Assembly (NCBI GenBank): GCA_030605305.1
Contig: JAUWIO010000025.1
Coordinates: 1 to 7,479 of the forward strand
DNA: 7,479 bases
From: Actinomycetes bacterium
Lineage (GTDB): Bacteria > Actinomycetota > Aquicultoria > CAJVYJ01 > JAUVQD01
Reading direction: 5' to 3'
The notes beneath the pieces were generated by a model that searched no databases, was not told the origin of the DNA, and saw only the letters and a program-made list of their open reading frames with translations. Shown here piece after piece: positions 1 to 5,677 of this stretch (position 1 is its first letter; the number at the start of each line of letters is the position of its first letter). The position numbers and the translations under genes are program-made.

Positions 1-16
1 ACTGAGTTACATCCGC
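1..16 (-). tRNA. 5' end of a tRNA, probably tRNA-Gly (cut by window edge)
   Basis: Read on the minus strand, the first 16 bases are GCGGATGTAACTCAGT. This is a standard tRNA start: a 7-nt acceptor strand (GCGGATG), the TA linker, and then the 5' arm of a D stem (ACTC) running into the D loop. The start resembles bacterial glycine tRNAs, but the anticodon lies outside the window, so the identity is only a guess. The gene lies just downstream of tRNA-Pro in the same orientation, so the two may form a small tRNA cluster. Confidence 0.6.
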
Positions 17-28
17 CTGAATCTATAT

Positions 29-34
29 ATTGTA
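29..34 (-). promoter_or_regulatory. possible -10 box for the partial tRNA
   Basis: The minus strand reads TACAAT here (5 of 6 matches to TATAAT), 12 nt before the 5' end of the partial tRNA. That is a normal distance for a tRNA promoter with a short leader. No good -35 hexamer is seen at 16-18 bp, and read-through from the tRNA-Pro promoter is equally possible. Confidence 0.3.
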
Positions 35-72
35 CCAATAACAGCCCCGGTGAACAGGATCAATGGACTCCG

Positions 73-148
73 TCGGGGTGAGAGGATTCGAACCTCCGAC
101 CTCCTGCTCCCAAAGCAGGCGCGCTAGACCAAGCTGCGCTACACCCCG
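73..148 (-). tRNA. tRNA-Pro (anticodon UGG)
   Basis: This is a complete 76-nt cloverleaf on the minus strand. The acceptor stem is CGGGGTG paired with CACCCCG, with discriminator A at 73. The D stem is GCGC/GCGC, and the anticodon stem is CCTGC/GCAGG around the loop TTTGGGA, which gives anticodon TGG (proline, CCN codons). The variable loop is 5 nt, and the T arm is GGAGG-TTCGAAT-CCTCT. The C-G first pair is typical of bacterial tRNA-Pro. The 3' CCA is not encoded (the next bases are CGG), so it must be added by the CCA-adding enzyme. Confidence 0.97.
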
Positions 149-163
149 TAGTCACGCTCGAGT

Positions 164-169
164 ATTATA
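164..169 (-). promoter_or_regulatory. -10 box of the tRNA-Pro promoter
   Basis: The minus strand has a perfect TATAAT ending 15 nt before the tRNA 5' end, the distance expected for a tRNA transcript with a short 5' leader. The -35 region, about 17 bp further upstream (near 187-192), is only T-rich (TTTTCT) and poorly matches TTGACA. The same spacer must also carry the promoter of the divergent gene at 243. Confidence 0.6.
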
Positions 170-230
170 TCCGAAGAGAGGACGGCAGAAAATCGCCGAT
201 ATTATTATGGTACACTCGATTTAGAACAAT

Positions 231-238
231 AAGGAGGT
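231..238 (+). promoter_or_regulatory. strong Shine-Dalgarno site fixing the start at 243
   Basis: AAGGAGGT is a full-length match to the anti-Shine-Dalgarno sequence and stands 4 nt before the ATG at 243. It supports this small ORF as a real, well-translated gene. A plausible plus-strand -10 (TATTAT at 200-205 or 203-208) lies upstream, but no matching -35 is visible. Confidence 0.8.
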
Positions 239-242
239 CGCT

Positions 243-686
243 ATGTGTAAAGCGGAAACAAAAACATGTAAATGCGGCGCCAAGACAGCGGTGCTGCACT
301 TCGGAAATAATGTCTTACCAGAGAATATAGTCAAAGAGCTCTACTGCCCAATCTGTAGCTCCGGAATCGATTTCAACGACGAAACGATGATCATGGACAA
401 TGGCTGGGTCATTGATATGGAGGTCGAAGGGGCTCGTCTTTTTGCCCATGAGTTTCCGGCCGAGCCGGAGGCCGTCACCCCGGAATTCATCTTCGACAAC
501 GGCTTTTGCTCGTGGGTCGGATACACGCCGACAGACCACTACGACAGCCTCAAGGAAAAAGAAGCGATCATCGAGCTGGCCAAAACAGACCGGAAACGAT
601 ACTTCGAAGAGATGAAGAACTGGTCGAACGACCGGGTAAAAAAGCTAGCAGACGCCGGTTGGCGAAAAGCTAAACTGGCTTCTTAA
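243..686 (+). CDS. conserved-looking hypothetical protein with two Cys pairs
   Basis: I do not recognise a named family for this 147-residue protein. It has no signal peptide or membrane segment, so it is probably cytoplasmic. The N-terminal third has C9-x-C11 and C35-P-I-C38, which could form a four-cysteine zinc knuckle or ribbon. The middle (about 45-105) is acidic and aromatic (DNGW, FDNGFCSW, GYTPTDHYDS). The C-terminal 40 residues are charged and probably helical, with repeated K/R/E. The start is secure because a perfect ribosome-binding site lies 4 nt upstream. The gene stands alone, divergent from the tRNAs, and its last 17 bases overlap the end of the converging methyltransferase gene. 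Codon use looks like that of the neighbours, with no sign of recent transfer. A metal-binding or nucleic-acid-binding role is possible from the cysteines but is inference. Confidence 0.85.
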   Translation: MCKAETKTCKCGAKTAVLHFGNNVLPENIVKELYCPICSSGIDFNDETMIMDNGWVIDMEVEGARLFAHEFPAEPEAVTPEFIFDNGFCSWVGYTPTDHYDSLKEKEAIIELAKTDRKRYFEEMKNWSNDRVKKLADAGWRKAKLAS

Positions 687-1581
687 CGCACCGCGCCATC
701 TGCAAATACATCCCGACATTCGGGATCTGCCGCACGATCGTGAACTGCCGGTTGAGCATCTCCTGGAACTCGCCGTTGTTCAAACGGCAGTAGTAGATGC
801 CCCCGGCATGGTAGCCCTCTTTCGGACCCCATAGCCGCCAGAACCATGAAGCGCGATAGATACTGATGGCAAAGATCCCGCGCGGTTTCAAGATACGGGC
901 GCTCTCGTCGATAGCCATGTTGCGGACCGACACACCCGGAAGATGCTCAAAGACCTGGCAGCTGAGAAGCTTGTCGGCCACATCGTCCCGCAGGGGCAGA
1001 CGATTGATATCCGCTTGGAGCCAGCCGACGTTGCCCGCACGACACTTACTCTTAGATAATGACAGCGATTCGACCGAGAAGTCCACGGCTATAGTGAATC
1101 TGGCCGCCTGAGCGACGCGGGCTCTCAGACGGCCCGTTCCGGCCCCTAATTCAACGACCAGATCGGACGGCTCCGGCTTGAGGAGTTCCATGGTCATCGG
1201 TATTTCGACAGCCGAGAGCAGTTTTAGGAAGGCCAGCGAATCGTACTTTTGAGCCTGAGAGTCCCGGGCCCGCATCTCTTTATGTTTATCTTCGGCGCCG
1301 GCGGTCCCTTCCAGGCCATAAAGGAGGCGGGCTATGCCCTGCTCGACCTCAAAGACATCACCGCACTCCGGACAGCGCAGCCGGCCCGTTTCAATCTCGA
1401 CCTCGTGACATTCCCGGCAACGATCGGCGTCTGGTCCATCGGCCTCTTCTTGGAAAAGACGGTCCTCTTGCGCGCAGTATTTCTCACAGACCGGCCCGAA
1501 ACCGGCGATTTCGACTGTCGACTCTACCTGGAGCTCGAGTGGAAAGTGCCGGTCGGCCGGACAGACCAGCTTGTCGAGCAT
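670..1581 (-). CDS. class I SAM-dependent methyltransferase with Trm112-like Cys-rich N-terminus
   Basis: The protein has about 303 residues and is probably cytosolic. Residues 1-88 resemble a Trm112-type zinc domain: an opening LVCP, then CPECGDVFEVEQGIARLL at 70-87. The usual first CxxC is replaced by a single C7 followed by an insertion carrying C32, C36, C55 and C58. Residues 140-245 form a Rossmann-type methyltransferase: motif I VVELGAGTGRL (142-152), an acidic strand-2 end (AVDFS), a LQADINRLPL segment, and LSCQVFEHLPG typical of Methyltransf_11. The substrate cannot be told from sequence. I chose the ATG at 1581 because GAGG (1591-1588) lies 6 nt upstream. The ATG at 1584 is nearly as good, and a TTG at 1593 would overlap the lgt stop but has no ribosome-binding site. 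The gene follows lgt by a few bases, so it is probably co-transcribed and coupled. No link to lipoprotein maturation is shown. Confidence 0.9.
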   Translation of the reverse strand: MLDKLVCPADRHFPLELQVESTVEIAGFGPVCEKYCAQEDRLFQEEADGPDADRCRECHEVEIETGRLRCPECGDVFEVEQGIARLLYGLEGTAGAEDKHKEMRARDSQAQKYDSLAFLKLLSAVEIPMTMELLKPEPSDLVVELGAGTGRLRARVAQAARFTIAVDFSVESLSLSKSKCRAGNVGWLQADINRLPLRDDVADKLLSCQVFEHLPGVSVRNMAIDESARILKPRGIFAISIYRASWFWRLWGPKEGYHAGGIYYCRLNNGEFQEMLNRQFTIVRQIPNVGMYLQMARCVKKPV

Positions 1582-1589
1582 CATATGCC

Positions 1590-2450
1590 TCAACGTCGGG
1601 CACCGCGCCGGCGGTTTTGCGCGGCGGCGGCAGGCTTCTTCTTAGGCGACGGCGGGCGGGCCTCATCATCGGCGACCGACTTGTTCCGTAAACGCCACAG
1701 TAAGACCGCACAGCCGACGACAGCCCCCAAACTAACGAGCTGGGCCACGCGAAGCGGTCCGAACCATAGGCTGTCTGTCCTCAGGCCTTCAATAAAGAAG
1801 CGCCCGAAAGAATAGTAGATCCCGTAAACGAGCAGCAATGAGCCTTTCGGCCATGACAAAGGCGCGTCTTTCTGGCGGCCGCTCAAGTAGATCAAGAGCG
1901 CAAAACCGGCCAGATTCCATATCGACTCATAGAAGAAGGTCGGGTGGAAGTGAGTAAAAGAGGCGAACTCCAGCGGCCGTTTAGCGGCATCAATAAAGAT
2001 GCCCCAGGGCAAATCGGTCGGAGTGCCAAAAGCCTCCTGGTTCATGAAGTTTCCCCAGCGCCCGATGGCCTGACCGAGAAGCATGCTCGGAATCATCAAG
2101 TCCATCCATTTCAGCCAATCGAGCCGGTAGCGGCGGGTGTAAATATATGTGGAGAGAAAAGCGCCGATCAGAGCGCCGTGGATCGCGATGCCCCCATGCC
2201 AAATGGCGATTATCTCAGCGGGATCGTCAATGTACTCGGACAAGCTAAAGAGAACGTAGTAAGCGCGGGCACCGACAAGGGCGCTGATCAAACCGTAGAC
2301 TAGGATATTCGTCAGGTGTTCCGGGTCCTCTCCCGCGGCCCGAACACGCCGGTAGGCGATCATATAGCCGATGAGCACAGCCGAAGTTATTATCAGGCCG
2401 TACCACCGTATAGACAGCGGCCCCAACGATACGGCGACCTCAGATCCCAT
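1590..2450 (-). CDS. lgt: prolipoprotein diacylglyceryl transferase
   Basis: Lgt is an inner-membrane enzyme that transfers diacylglycerol from phosphatidylglycerol to the lipobox cysteine of prolipoproteins, the first step of lipoprotein maturation. The 286-residue protein has several hydrophobic segments from about residue 12 to 255. It carries the family signature GRWGNFMNQEAFG at 130-142 (R131, N134 and E139, matching R143, N146 and E151 of E. coli), H91 in WHGGIAIHGAL (equivalent to H103), HPTFFYES at 169-176, and RFFIEGLR with R224 (equivalent to R239). The start at ATG 2450 has a strong GGAGGGG site 7 nt upstream. The last 30 or so residues form a hydrophilic tail rich in Lys, Arg, Pro and Ala, which is not needed for the core fold and resembles tails of actinobacterial Lgt proteins. 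The gene has its own promoter and leads a two-gene unit with the methyltransferase. Confidence 0.97.
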   Translation of the reverse strand: MGSEVAVSLGPLSIRWYGLIITSAVLIGYMIAYRRVRAAGEDPEHLTNILVYGLISALVGARAYYVLFSLSEYIDDPAEIIAIWHGGIAIHGALIGAFLSTYIYTRRYRLDWLKWMDLMIPSMLLGQAIGRWGNFMNQEAFGTPTDLPWGIFIDAAKRPLEFASFTHFHPTFFYESIWNLAGFALLIYLSGRQKDAPLSWPKGSLLLVYGIYYSFGRFFIEGLRTDSLWFGPLRVAQLVSLGAVVGCAVLLWRLRNKSVADDEARPPSPKKKPAAAAQNRRRGARR

Positions 2451-2474
2451 AGCTCAACCCCTCCATTCCCGGCG

Positions 2475-2500
2475 ATTATAGCACGCGCTCTGAGGGTCAA
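2475..2500 (-). promoter_or_regulatory. extended -10 promoter of lgt
   Basis: The minus strand has TGCTATAAT, which is a perfect TATAAT (2480-2475) preceded by the TGn extension. A TTGACC hexamer lies upstream at 2500-2495, but the spacing is only 14 bp, so the extended -10 probably carries recognition. Transcription should begin near 2468, giving a leader of about 18 nt that contains the GGAGGGG ribosome-binding site of lgt. Confidence 0.7.
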
Positions 2501-2544
2501 GCGGGATAGGCCCAGGTCTGGCGAGGAGGGAATTAGTTTTGGAA

Positions 2545-2574
2545 AGGACAAGGGGAAGACCAATGGTCTTCCCC
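2545..2574 (-). terminator. probable intrinsic terminator of the ilvE-cimA-regulator operon
   Basis: A near-perfect palindrome at 2552-2574 has arms GGGGAAGACCA and TGGTCTTCCCC around a single central base, giving a stable GC-based hairpin. Read on the minus strand it is followed by TTGTCCTTTCC, a T-rich though interrupted tail. On the plus strand the following bases are CGCCGG, so it is oriented for the leftward operon. It lies about 120 nt past the response-regulator stop and before the lgt promoter, which fits a transcription boundary. Confidence 0.6.
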
Positions 2575-2590
2575 CGCCGGAAAGGAGATG

Positions 2591-2627
2591 AAAGGTGCCA
2601 AATAAAGTTGCCTCCCTGACACCCTTT
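2591..2627. repeat. imperfect inverted repeat in the intergenic spacer
   Basis: The arms AAAGGTGCCA (2591-2600) and TGACACCCTTT (2617-2627) are complementary with one bulged base and one G-T pair, around a loop of about 16 nt. On the plus strand the right arm is followed by a T-rich stretch (2625-2637). No plus-strand gene lies upstream, so a terminator role in that direction has no obvious client. The arms recall GGTGTCAGGCACC-type palindromes that occur dispersed between genes in many bacteria, but a single copy here cannot prove a repeat family. Confidence 0.4.
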
Positions 2628-2659
2628 GTTAGTTTTTAACATTCAACATTGATCGCTAC

Positions 2660-2693
2660 ATCCCCCAAACGGGGGATATTGGGCATATCGCCC
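2660..2693 (-). other. two small hairpins directly after the response-regulator gene
   Basis: On the minus strand the stop codon region folds as GGGC-GATAT-GCCC (2693-2681). A 7-bp stem follows, ATCCCCC-GTTT-GGGGGAT (2677-2660). Neither is followed by a T run, so they are not classical terminators. They may protect the 3' end of the operon mRNA, act with the stronger hairpin at 2552-2574, or form a protein-binding palindrome. Confidence 0.4.
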
Positions 2694-3349
2694 TATTCTT
2701 CCAGCGATTCTAGCTTGACGAGATTATGGCGAATCGCATGAAGCACGGCGTGCATCCGATCTTTTTGACCGAGTTTTTCAAGCACGTGACTGACGTGTGT
2801 TTTGATAGTCTCCTCGCTGACGAAGAGCTTTTCCGCCATCTCTTTGTTTCTAAGACCCCGGGCCATCAGCCCCAAGATGATCGTCTCGCGCTCGGTCAGT
2901 TCGTGGTCGTCGCGGTGGTTAAGTGACGGTTTGCGTCCAAGGCGCTCGACGACCCGCCTCGCCACTTGCGGCTGCAAGAACGAGATCCCGCCCTGCACCG
3001 ACCTCACGGCCTCCATCAATCCCTCGCTGCCGATGTCTTTCAGAACATATCCGTCGATGCCCGCATTGATGGCATTGAAGATATCGTTCTCGTCGTCGAC
3101 GGCCGTGAGGGCGATGATCTTGATCGCGGGAAATCGCTGTTTGATCTCCTTGGCCGCCATGATGCCGTTCTTTCTCGGCATCCTGATATCCATCAAGATG
3201 ATATCGGGCTTAAGCTCACCGACTTTCTCGCAAGCCTCTTGTCCGTCGCAGGCCTCCCCTACTAGATCGAATGCATCCTCAGACTCGAAGATCAAGGATA
3301 GTCCCCGGCGCATGATCTCATGGTCGTCGACTATCATGATCTTGACCAT
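2693..3349 (-). CDS. NarL/FixJ-family response regulator (orphan)
   Basis: This is a 218-residue two-domain transcription regulator. The receiver domain (1-118) has the acidic pair D8/D9, phospho-acceptor D54 in ILMDIRMP, T82, and K104 in YVLKD, so it should be phosphorylatable. The C-terminal LuxR-type helix-turn-helix (about 150-212) begins LTERETIILGLMARG and includes the recognition helix region VSEETIKTHVSHVLEKLG. The frame extends 10 codons further upstream, but the ATG at 3349 is the better start: AGGAGGT lies just before it, and the receiver fold begins at once (VKIMIVDD). The longer version would overlap the preceding gene. That ribosome-binding site overlaps the stop codon of the hydrolase gene, so translation is probably coupled. 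No histidine kinase gene is present in the window. Target genes are unknown, and control of its own amino-acid operon is speculation. Confidence 0.95.
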   Translation of the reverse strand: MVKIMIVDDHEIMRRGLSLIFESEDAFDLVGEACDGQEACEKVGELKPDIILMDIRMPRKNGIMAAKEIKQRFPAIKIIALTAVDDENDIFNAINAGIDGYVLKDIGSEGLMEAVRSVQGGISFLQPQVARRVVERLGRKPSLNHRDDHELTERETIILGLMARGLRNKEMAEKLFVSEETIKTHVSHVLEKLGQKDRMHAVLHAIRHNLVKLESLEE

Positions 3350-3362
3350 CAGGACCTCCTCA
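3350..3362 (-). promoter_or_regulatory. ribosome-binding site deciding the regulator start
   Basis: The minus strand reads GAGGAGGT and then CCTG before the ATG at 3349. The TGA stop of the upstream hydrolase gene (3362-3360) lies inside this site, so ribosomes finishing the hydrolase can re-initiate here. This rules in favour of ATG 3349 over the upstream start at 3379. Confidence 0.75.
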
Positions 3363-4118
3363 TTGTTGTGATACGCCATTCTCCAAGCGACCGATCCCCT
3401 CGACCGTCACAGCGACAGAGTCGCCGACGGACAGCAGCCCGACGCCTGGAGGTGTTCCCGTTAGAATAACGTCACCTGGTAGCAGAGTCATCACTCCCGA
3501 GATAAAGGAGACCACCTCGTACACATCGAAGATCATCTGGGCGGTTGATGAGTCCTGCCGGACCTGGCCGTTTTGCTCCAATGTGATCCGGATCGCTCTC
3601 GGATCAAGCTCGGTCTCGATATGGGGGCCAAGGGCGCAAAAGGTGTCAAAGCTCTTGGCGCGGGTCCACTGACCGTCGCGCCTTTGCAAATCGCGAGCCG
3701 TGATGTCGTTTGCCCCGGTAAAGCCAAAGATATAGTCCGGCGCCTCGGCGGCTGAAACCGCATGCGCCGTCCGCCCGACCACAATCGCCAGCTCAGCTTC
3801 GAATTCCACTTGTTCCGAAGCTTGAGGGTAGAGAATGTCGCGACCGGGTCCGATCACAGTCGTCGGGGGCTTAATGAAGAGGACCGGCTCCTGGGGGACC
3901 TCCATATTGATTTCTCTTGCGTGGTCCCGGTAATTAAGTCCGACCGCGACGACTTTTGAAGGGCTGACCGGCGCCAACAGCGTCACTTCTTTGGGGTCGA
4001 AGGTTTCGCCGGTCCGGACGATACCCTCGAATGGTTCACCGGCCAGGCGGTCGATGGCGCTCCCGTCATCGACCCCAAAGGACACGATTCCACCGTGATC
4101 GAACCGGACAACCTTCAC
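3360..4118 (-). CDS. fumarylacetoacetate hydrolase (FAH) family protein
   Basis: The 252-residue cytosolic protein has the usual length of single-domain FAH proteins, which cleave or isomerise acyl-pyruvates and related 2-oxo acids (5-oxopent-3-ene tricarboxylate decarboxylase, acylpyruvase, oxaloacetate decarboxylase). Residues 1-50 are the short N-terminal cap. The catalytic domain starts at KVVAVGLNYRDHARE (55-69). The metal ligands are E107 and E109 (VEFEAELAIVVG) and D138 (GANDITARDLQ). Also present are K155 in the conserved TRAKSFDTF segment and the closing LTGTPPGVG motif. The start is GTG at 4118, sharing GTGA with the citramalate synthase stop; AAGGG lies 6 nt upstream. The exact substrate cannot be read from sequence. 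Its place behind cimA and ilvE suggests removal of a 2-oxo acid by-product such as oxaloacetate or an enol form, but that is inference. Confidence 0.93.
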   Translation of the reverse strand: MKVVRFDHGGIVSFGVDDGSAIDRLAGEPFEGIVRTGETFDPKEVTLLAPVSPSKVVAVGLNYRDHAREINMEVPQEPVLFIKPPTTVIGPGRDILYPQASEQVEFEAELAIVVGRTAHAVSAAEAPDYIFGFTGANDITARDLQRRDGQWTRAKSFDTFCALGPHIETELDPRAIRITLEQNGQVRQDSSTAQMIFDVYEVVSFISGVMTLLPGDVILTGTPPGVGLLSVGDSVAVTVEGIGRLENGVSQQ

Positions 4119-5677
4119 TTGGCGCCCTTGAGGCGCAACAAGCCGTACTCGAGCCCGTCGACCAAAGCCTCCCAGCTCGCCTCGATCACGTTCTCATGGA
4201 CGCCGATAGTTCCCCAAGCTGTCTCGCCGTCGGTGCTTTCGATATAAACCCGGACCTTGGCCCGCGTCCCGCGGCTTTGATTGATGACCCGCACTTTATA
4301 GTCAGTCAGATGAATCTTGTCGACCAAGGGCTCGGCGGTGCGCAGAGCTTGGCGCAAGGCCCGGTCTAGCGCGTTCACGGGACCGTTTCCTTCGCCGACG
4401 GCCACAAAACGTTCATCGCCCATGGCTATCTTGACCACTGCCTGCGACTCGGTCACCTTGGAATGGCGCCGATTATCGGTCACCTCGTAGTTCTCCAGTT
4501 CAAAGAGCGGCTCATAGGCCCCGGTGTTCTTGAGGATGAAGATGCCGAGCGAACCATCAGCGGCGTCGTAGGTGTAGCCCTCTTGGGCCTTATCTTTAAG
4601 CTTGTTGAGTAATTCCGCTACTTTGTCTTTATCCTCGGACAGCTCCACCCCGATCTCGCGGGCCTTGTGAATGATCGTCGCCGACCCCGAAAGGTCGGAA
4701 GCGATTATGGTCGGATAATTACCGACGACCGCCGGCTCCACATGCTCGTAAGCACTACTGTTGCGCTTGATCGCACTAATATGGACGCCCCCTTTGTGGG
4801 CGAAGGCGCTCTGCCCGACATAGGGCTGATGATTATCCGGAATCGCGTTGACGACCTCGGCCACATAATGAGAAAGGTCGGTCAATTGGGCCAACTTCTT
4901 TGGGCCGACAGTCTCTATGCCGGCTTTCAGTTCGAGGTTGGCGATGATCGAACAGAGATTGGCGCTTCCGCAGCGCTCCCCGTAGCCGTTTATCGTGCCC
5001 TGCACTTGAGTGGCGCCCGCGGCCACCGCTACCAGACTGTTGGCAACAGCGCATTCGCTGTCGTTGTGAGCATGGATACCGATCGGGGTCTTCATTAAGC
5101 TGACGACCTCCGCGACCACGGCCTGAAGTTCATTCGGGAGCCAGCCGCCGTTCGTATCACATAAAGCTATCCAGTTTGCGCCCGCATCTTCAGCCGCCTT
5201 GATAGTTGCCAGCGCGTAGTCCCGATTTGCGCCCCAGCCGTCAAAGAAATGCTCGGCATCGTAGATGACCTCCAGGTCGTGGTCCTTCAAGAACTTGACC
5301 GACTCAGAGATCATCTTGAGATTCTCTTCATAAGTCGTCTGCAGCGTTTCGGTAACATGCAGGTCCCAGCTCTTGCCAAAAACACAGACGGCCGGTGTGC
5401 CCGCCTCGACCAGAGCTTTAAGCGTCGGATCTTCCTCGGCCTTGATATTCTTTCGTCTCGTGTTGCCGAAACCGACCAGCTTAGCTGTGAGTCCGATCTG
5501 GGCGGCGCGCTCAAAGAACTCCTTATCCCGCGGATTGGACCCGGGAAACCCGCCCTCTATGTAATCCATGCCGAAGGAGTCTAGCTTGCCGGCGCTCGTG
5601 AGCATATCTTCGGCGCTCAAGGCGATACCTTCGCGCTGAGCACCGTCCCTTAGCGTCGTGTCATAAAGCGTTATCAT
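4115..5677 (-). CDS. cimA: (R)-citramalate synthase
   Basis: CimA condenses pyruvate with acetyl-CoA to (R)-citramalate, the entry step of the isoleucine pathway that bypasses threonine deaminase. The 520-residue protein has the usual length. Residues 1-270 form the HMGL-like TIM barrel with DTTLRDGAQREG at 6-17 (R10, D11), LCDTNGG at 172-178, the metal-binding HAHND at 202-206 and GYGERCGSAN at 231-240. The HKGGVHISA segment (294-302) belongs to the linker region. Residues from about 395 to 520 are the LeuA-type regulatory/dimerisation domain, where isoleucine feedback normally binds. The YDTTLRDGAQREGIALS opening and the overall length fit the long CimA type (TIGR00977-like) rather than LeuA or homocitrate synthase. 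The ATG at 5677 overlaps the ilvE stop as ATGA. No good ribosome-binding site precedes it, so it is probably translated by coupling. Confidence 0.95.
   Translation of the reverse strand: MITLYDTTLRDGAQREGIALSAEDMLTSAGKLDSFGMDYIEGGFPGSNPRDKEFFERAAQIGLTAKLVGFGNTRRKNIKAEEDPTLKALVEAGTPAVCVFGKSWDLHVTETLQTTYEENLKMISESVKFLKDHDLEVIYDAEHFFDGWGANRDYALATIKAAEDAGANWIALCDTNGGWLPNELQAVVAEVVSLMKTPIGIHAHNDSECAVANSLVAVAAGATQVQGTINGYGERCGSANLCSIIANLELKAGIETVGPKKLAQLTDLSHYVAEVVNAIPDNHQPYVGQSAFAHKGGVHISAIKRNSSAYEHVEPAVVGNYPTIIASDLSGSATIIHKAREIGVELSEDKDKVAELLNKLKDKAQEGYTYDAADGSLGIFILKNTGAYEPLFELENYEVTDNRRHSKVTESQAVVKIAMGDERFVAVGEGNGPVNALDRALRQALRTAEPLVDKIHLTDYKVRVINQSRGTRAKVRVYIESTDGETAWGTIGVHENVIEASWEALVDGLEYGLLRLKGAK

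Noticed and set aside
1249..1815. 188-codon open frame on the plus strand
   Set aside because: It lies opposite the well-supported methyltransferase and lgt genes. Its translation is low in complexity with many Arg/Pro/Ala and no domain, and it has no ribosome-binding site. It is a shadow of GC-rich coding sequence.
2591..2610. Tiny ORF after AAAGGAG (ATG AAA GGT GCC AAA TAA, from 2588)
   Set aside because: It is only five codons long and lies inside the inverted-repeat region. There is no sign that it is a leader peptide, because no minus- or plus-strand gene follows it in a suitable position.
2660..2677. Classical intrinsic terminator directly behind the regulator gene
   Set aside because: The 7-bp GC hairpin is not followed by a T tract on the minus strand (GTAGCGATC follows). 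The hairpin at 2552-2574 with its T-rich tail is a better terminator.
2802..3371. 189-codon open frame on the plus strand
   Set aside because: It is fully antisense to the response regulator, whose receiver and HTH motifs are unmistakable. The translation is Ser/Pro/Leu-rich with no recognisable fold.
3350..3379. Ten-codon upstream extension of the response regulator
   Set aside because: The extension has no ribosome-binding site, overlaps the FAH coding end, and adds residues (AYHNNEEVL) outside the receiver fold. A strong AGGAGGT precedes ATG 3349 instead.
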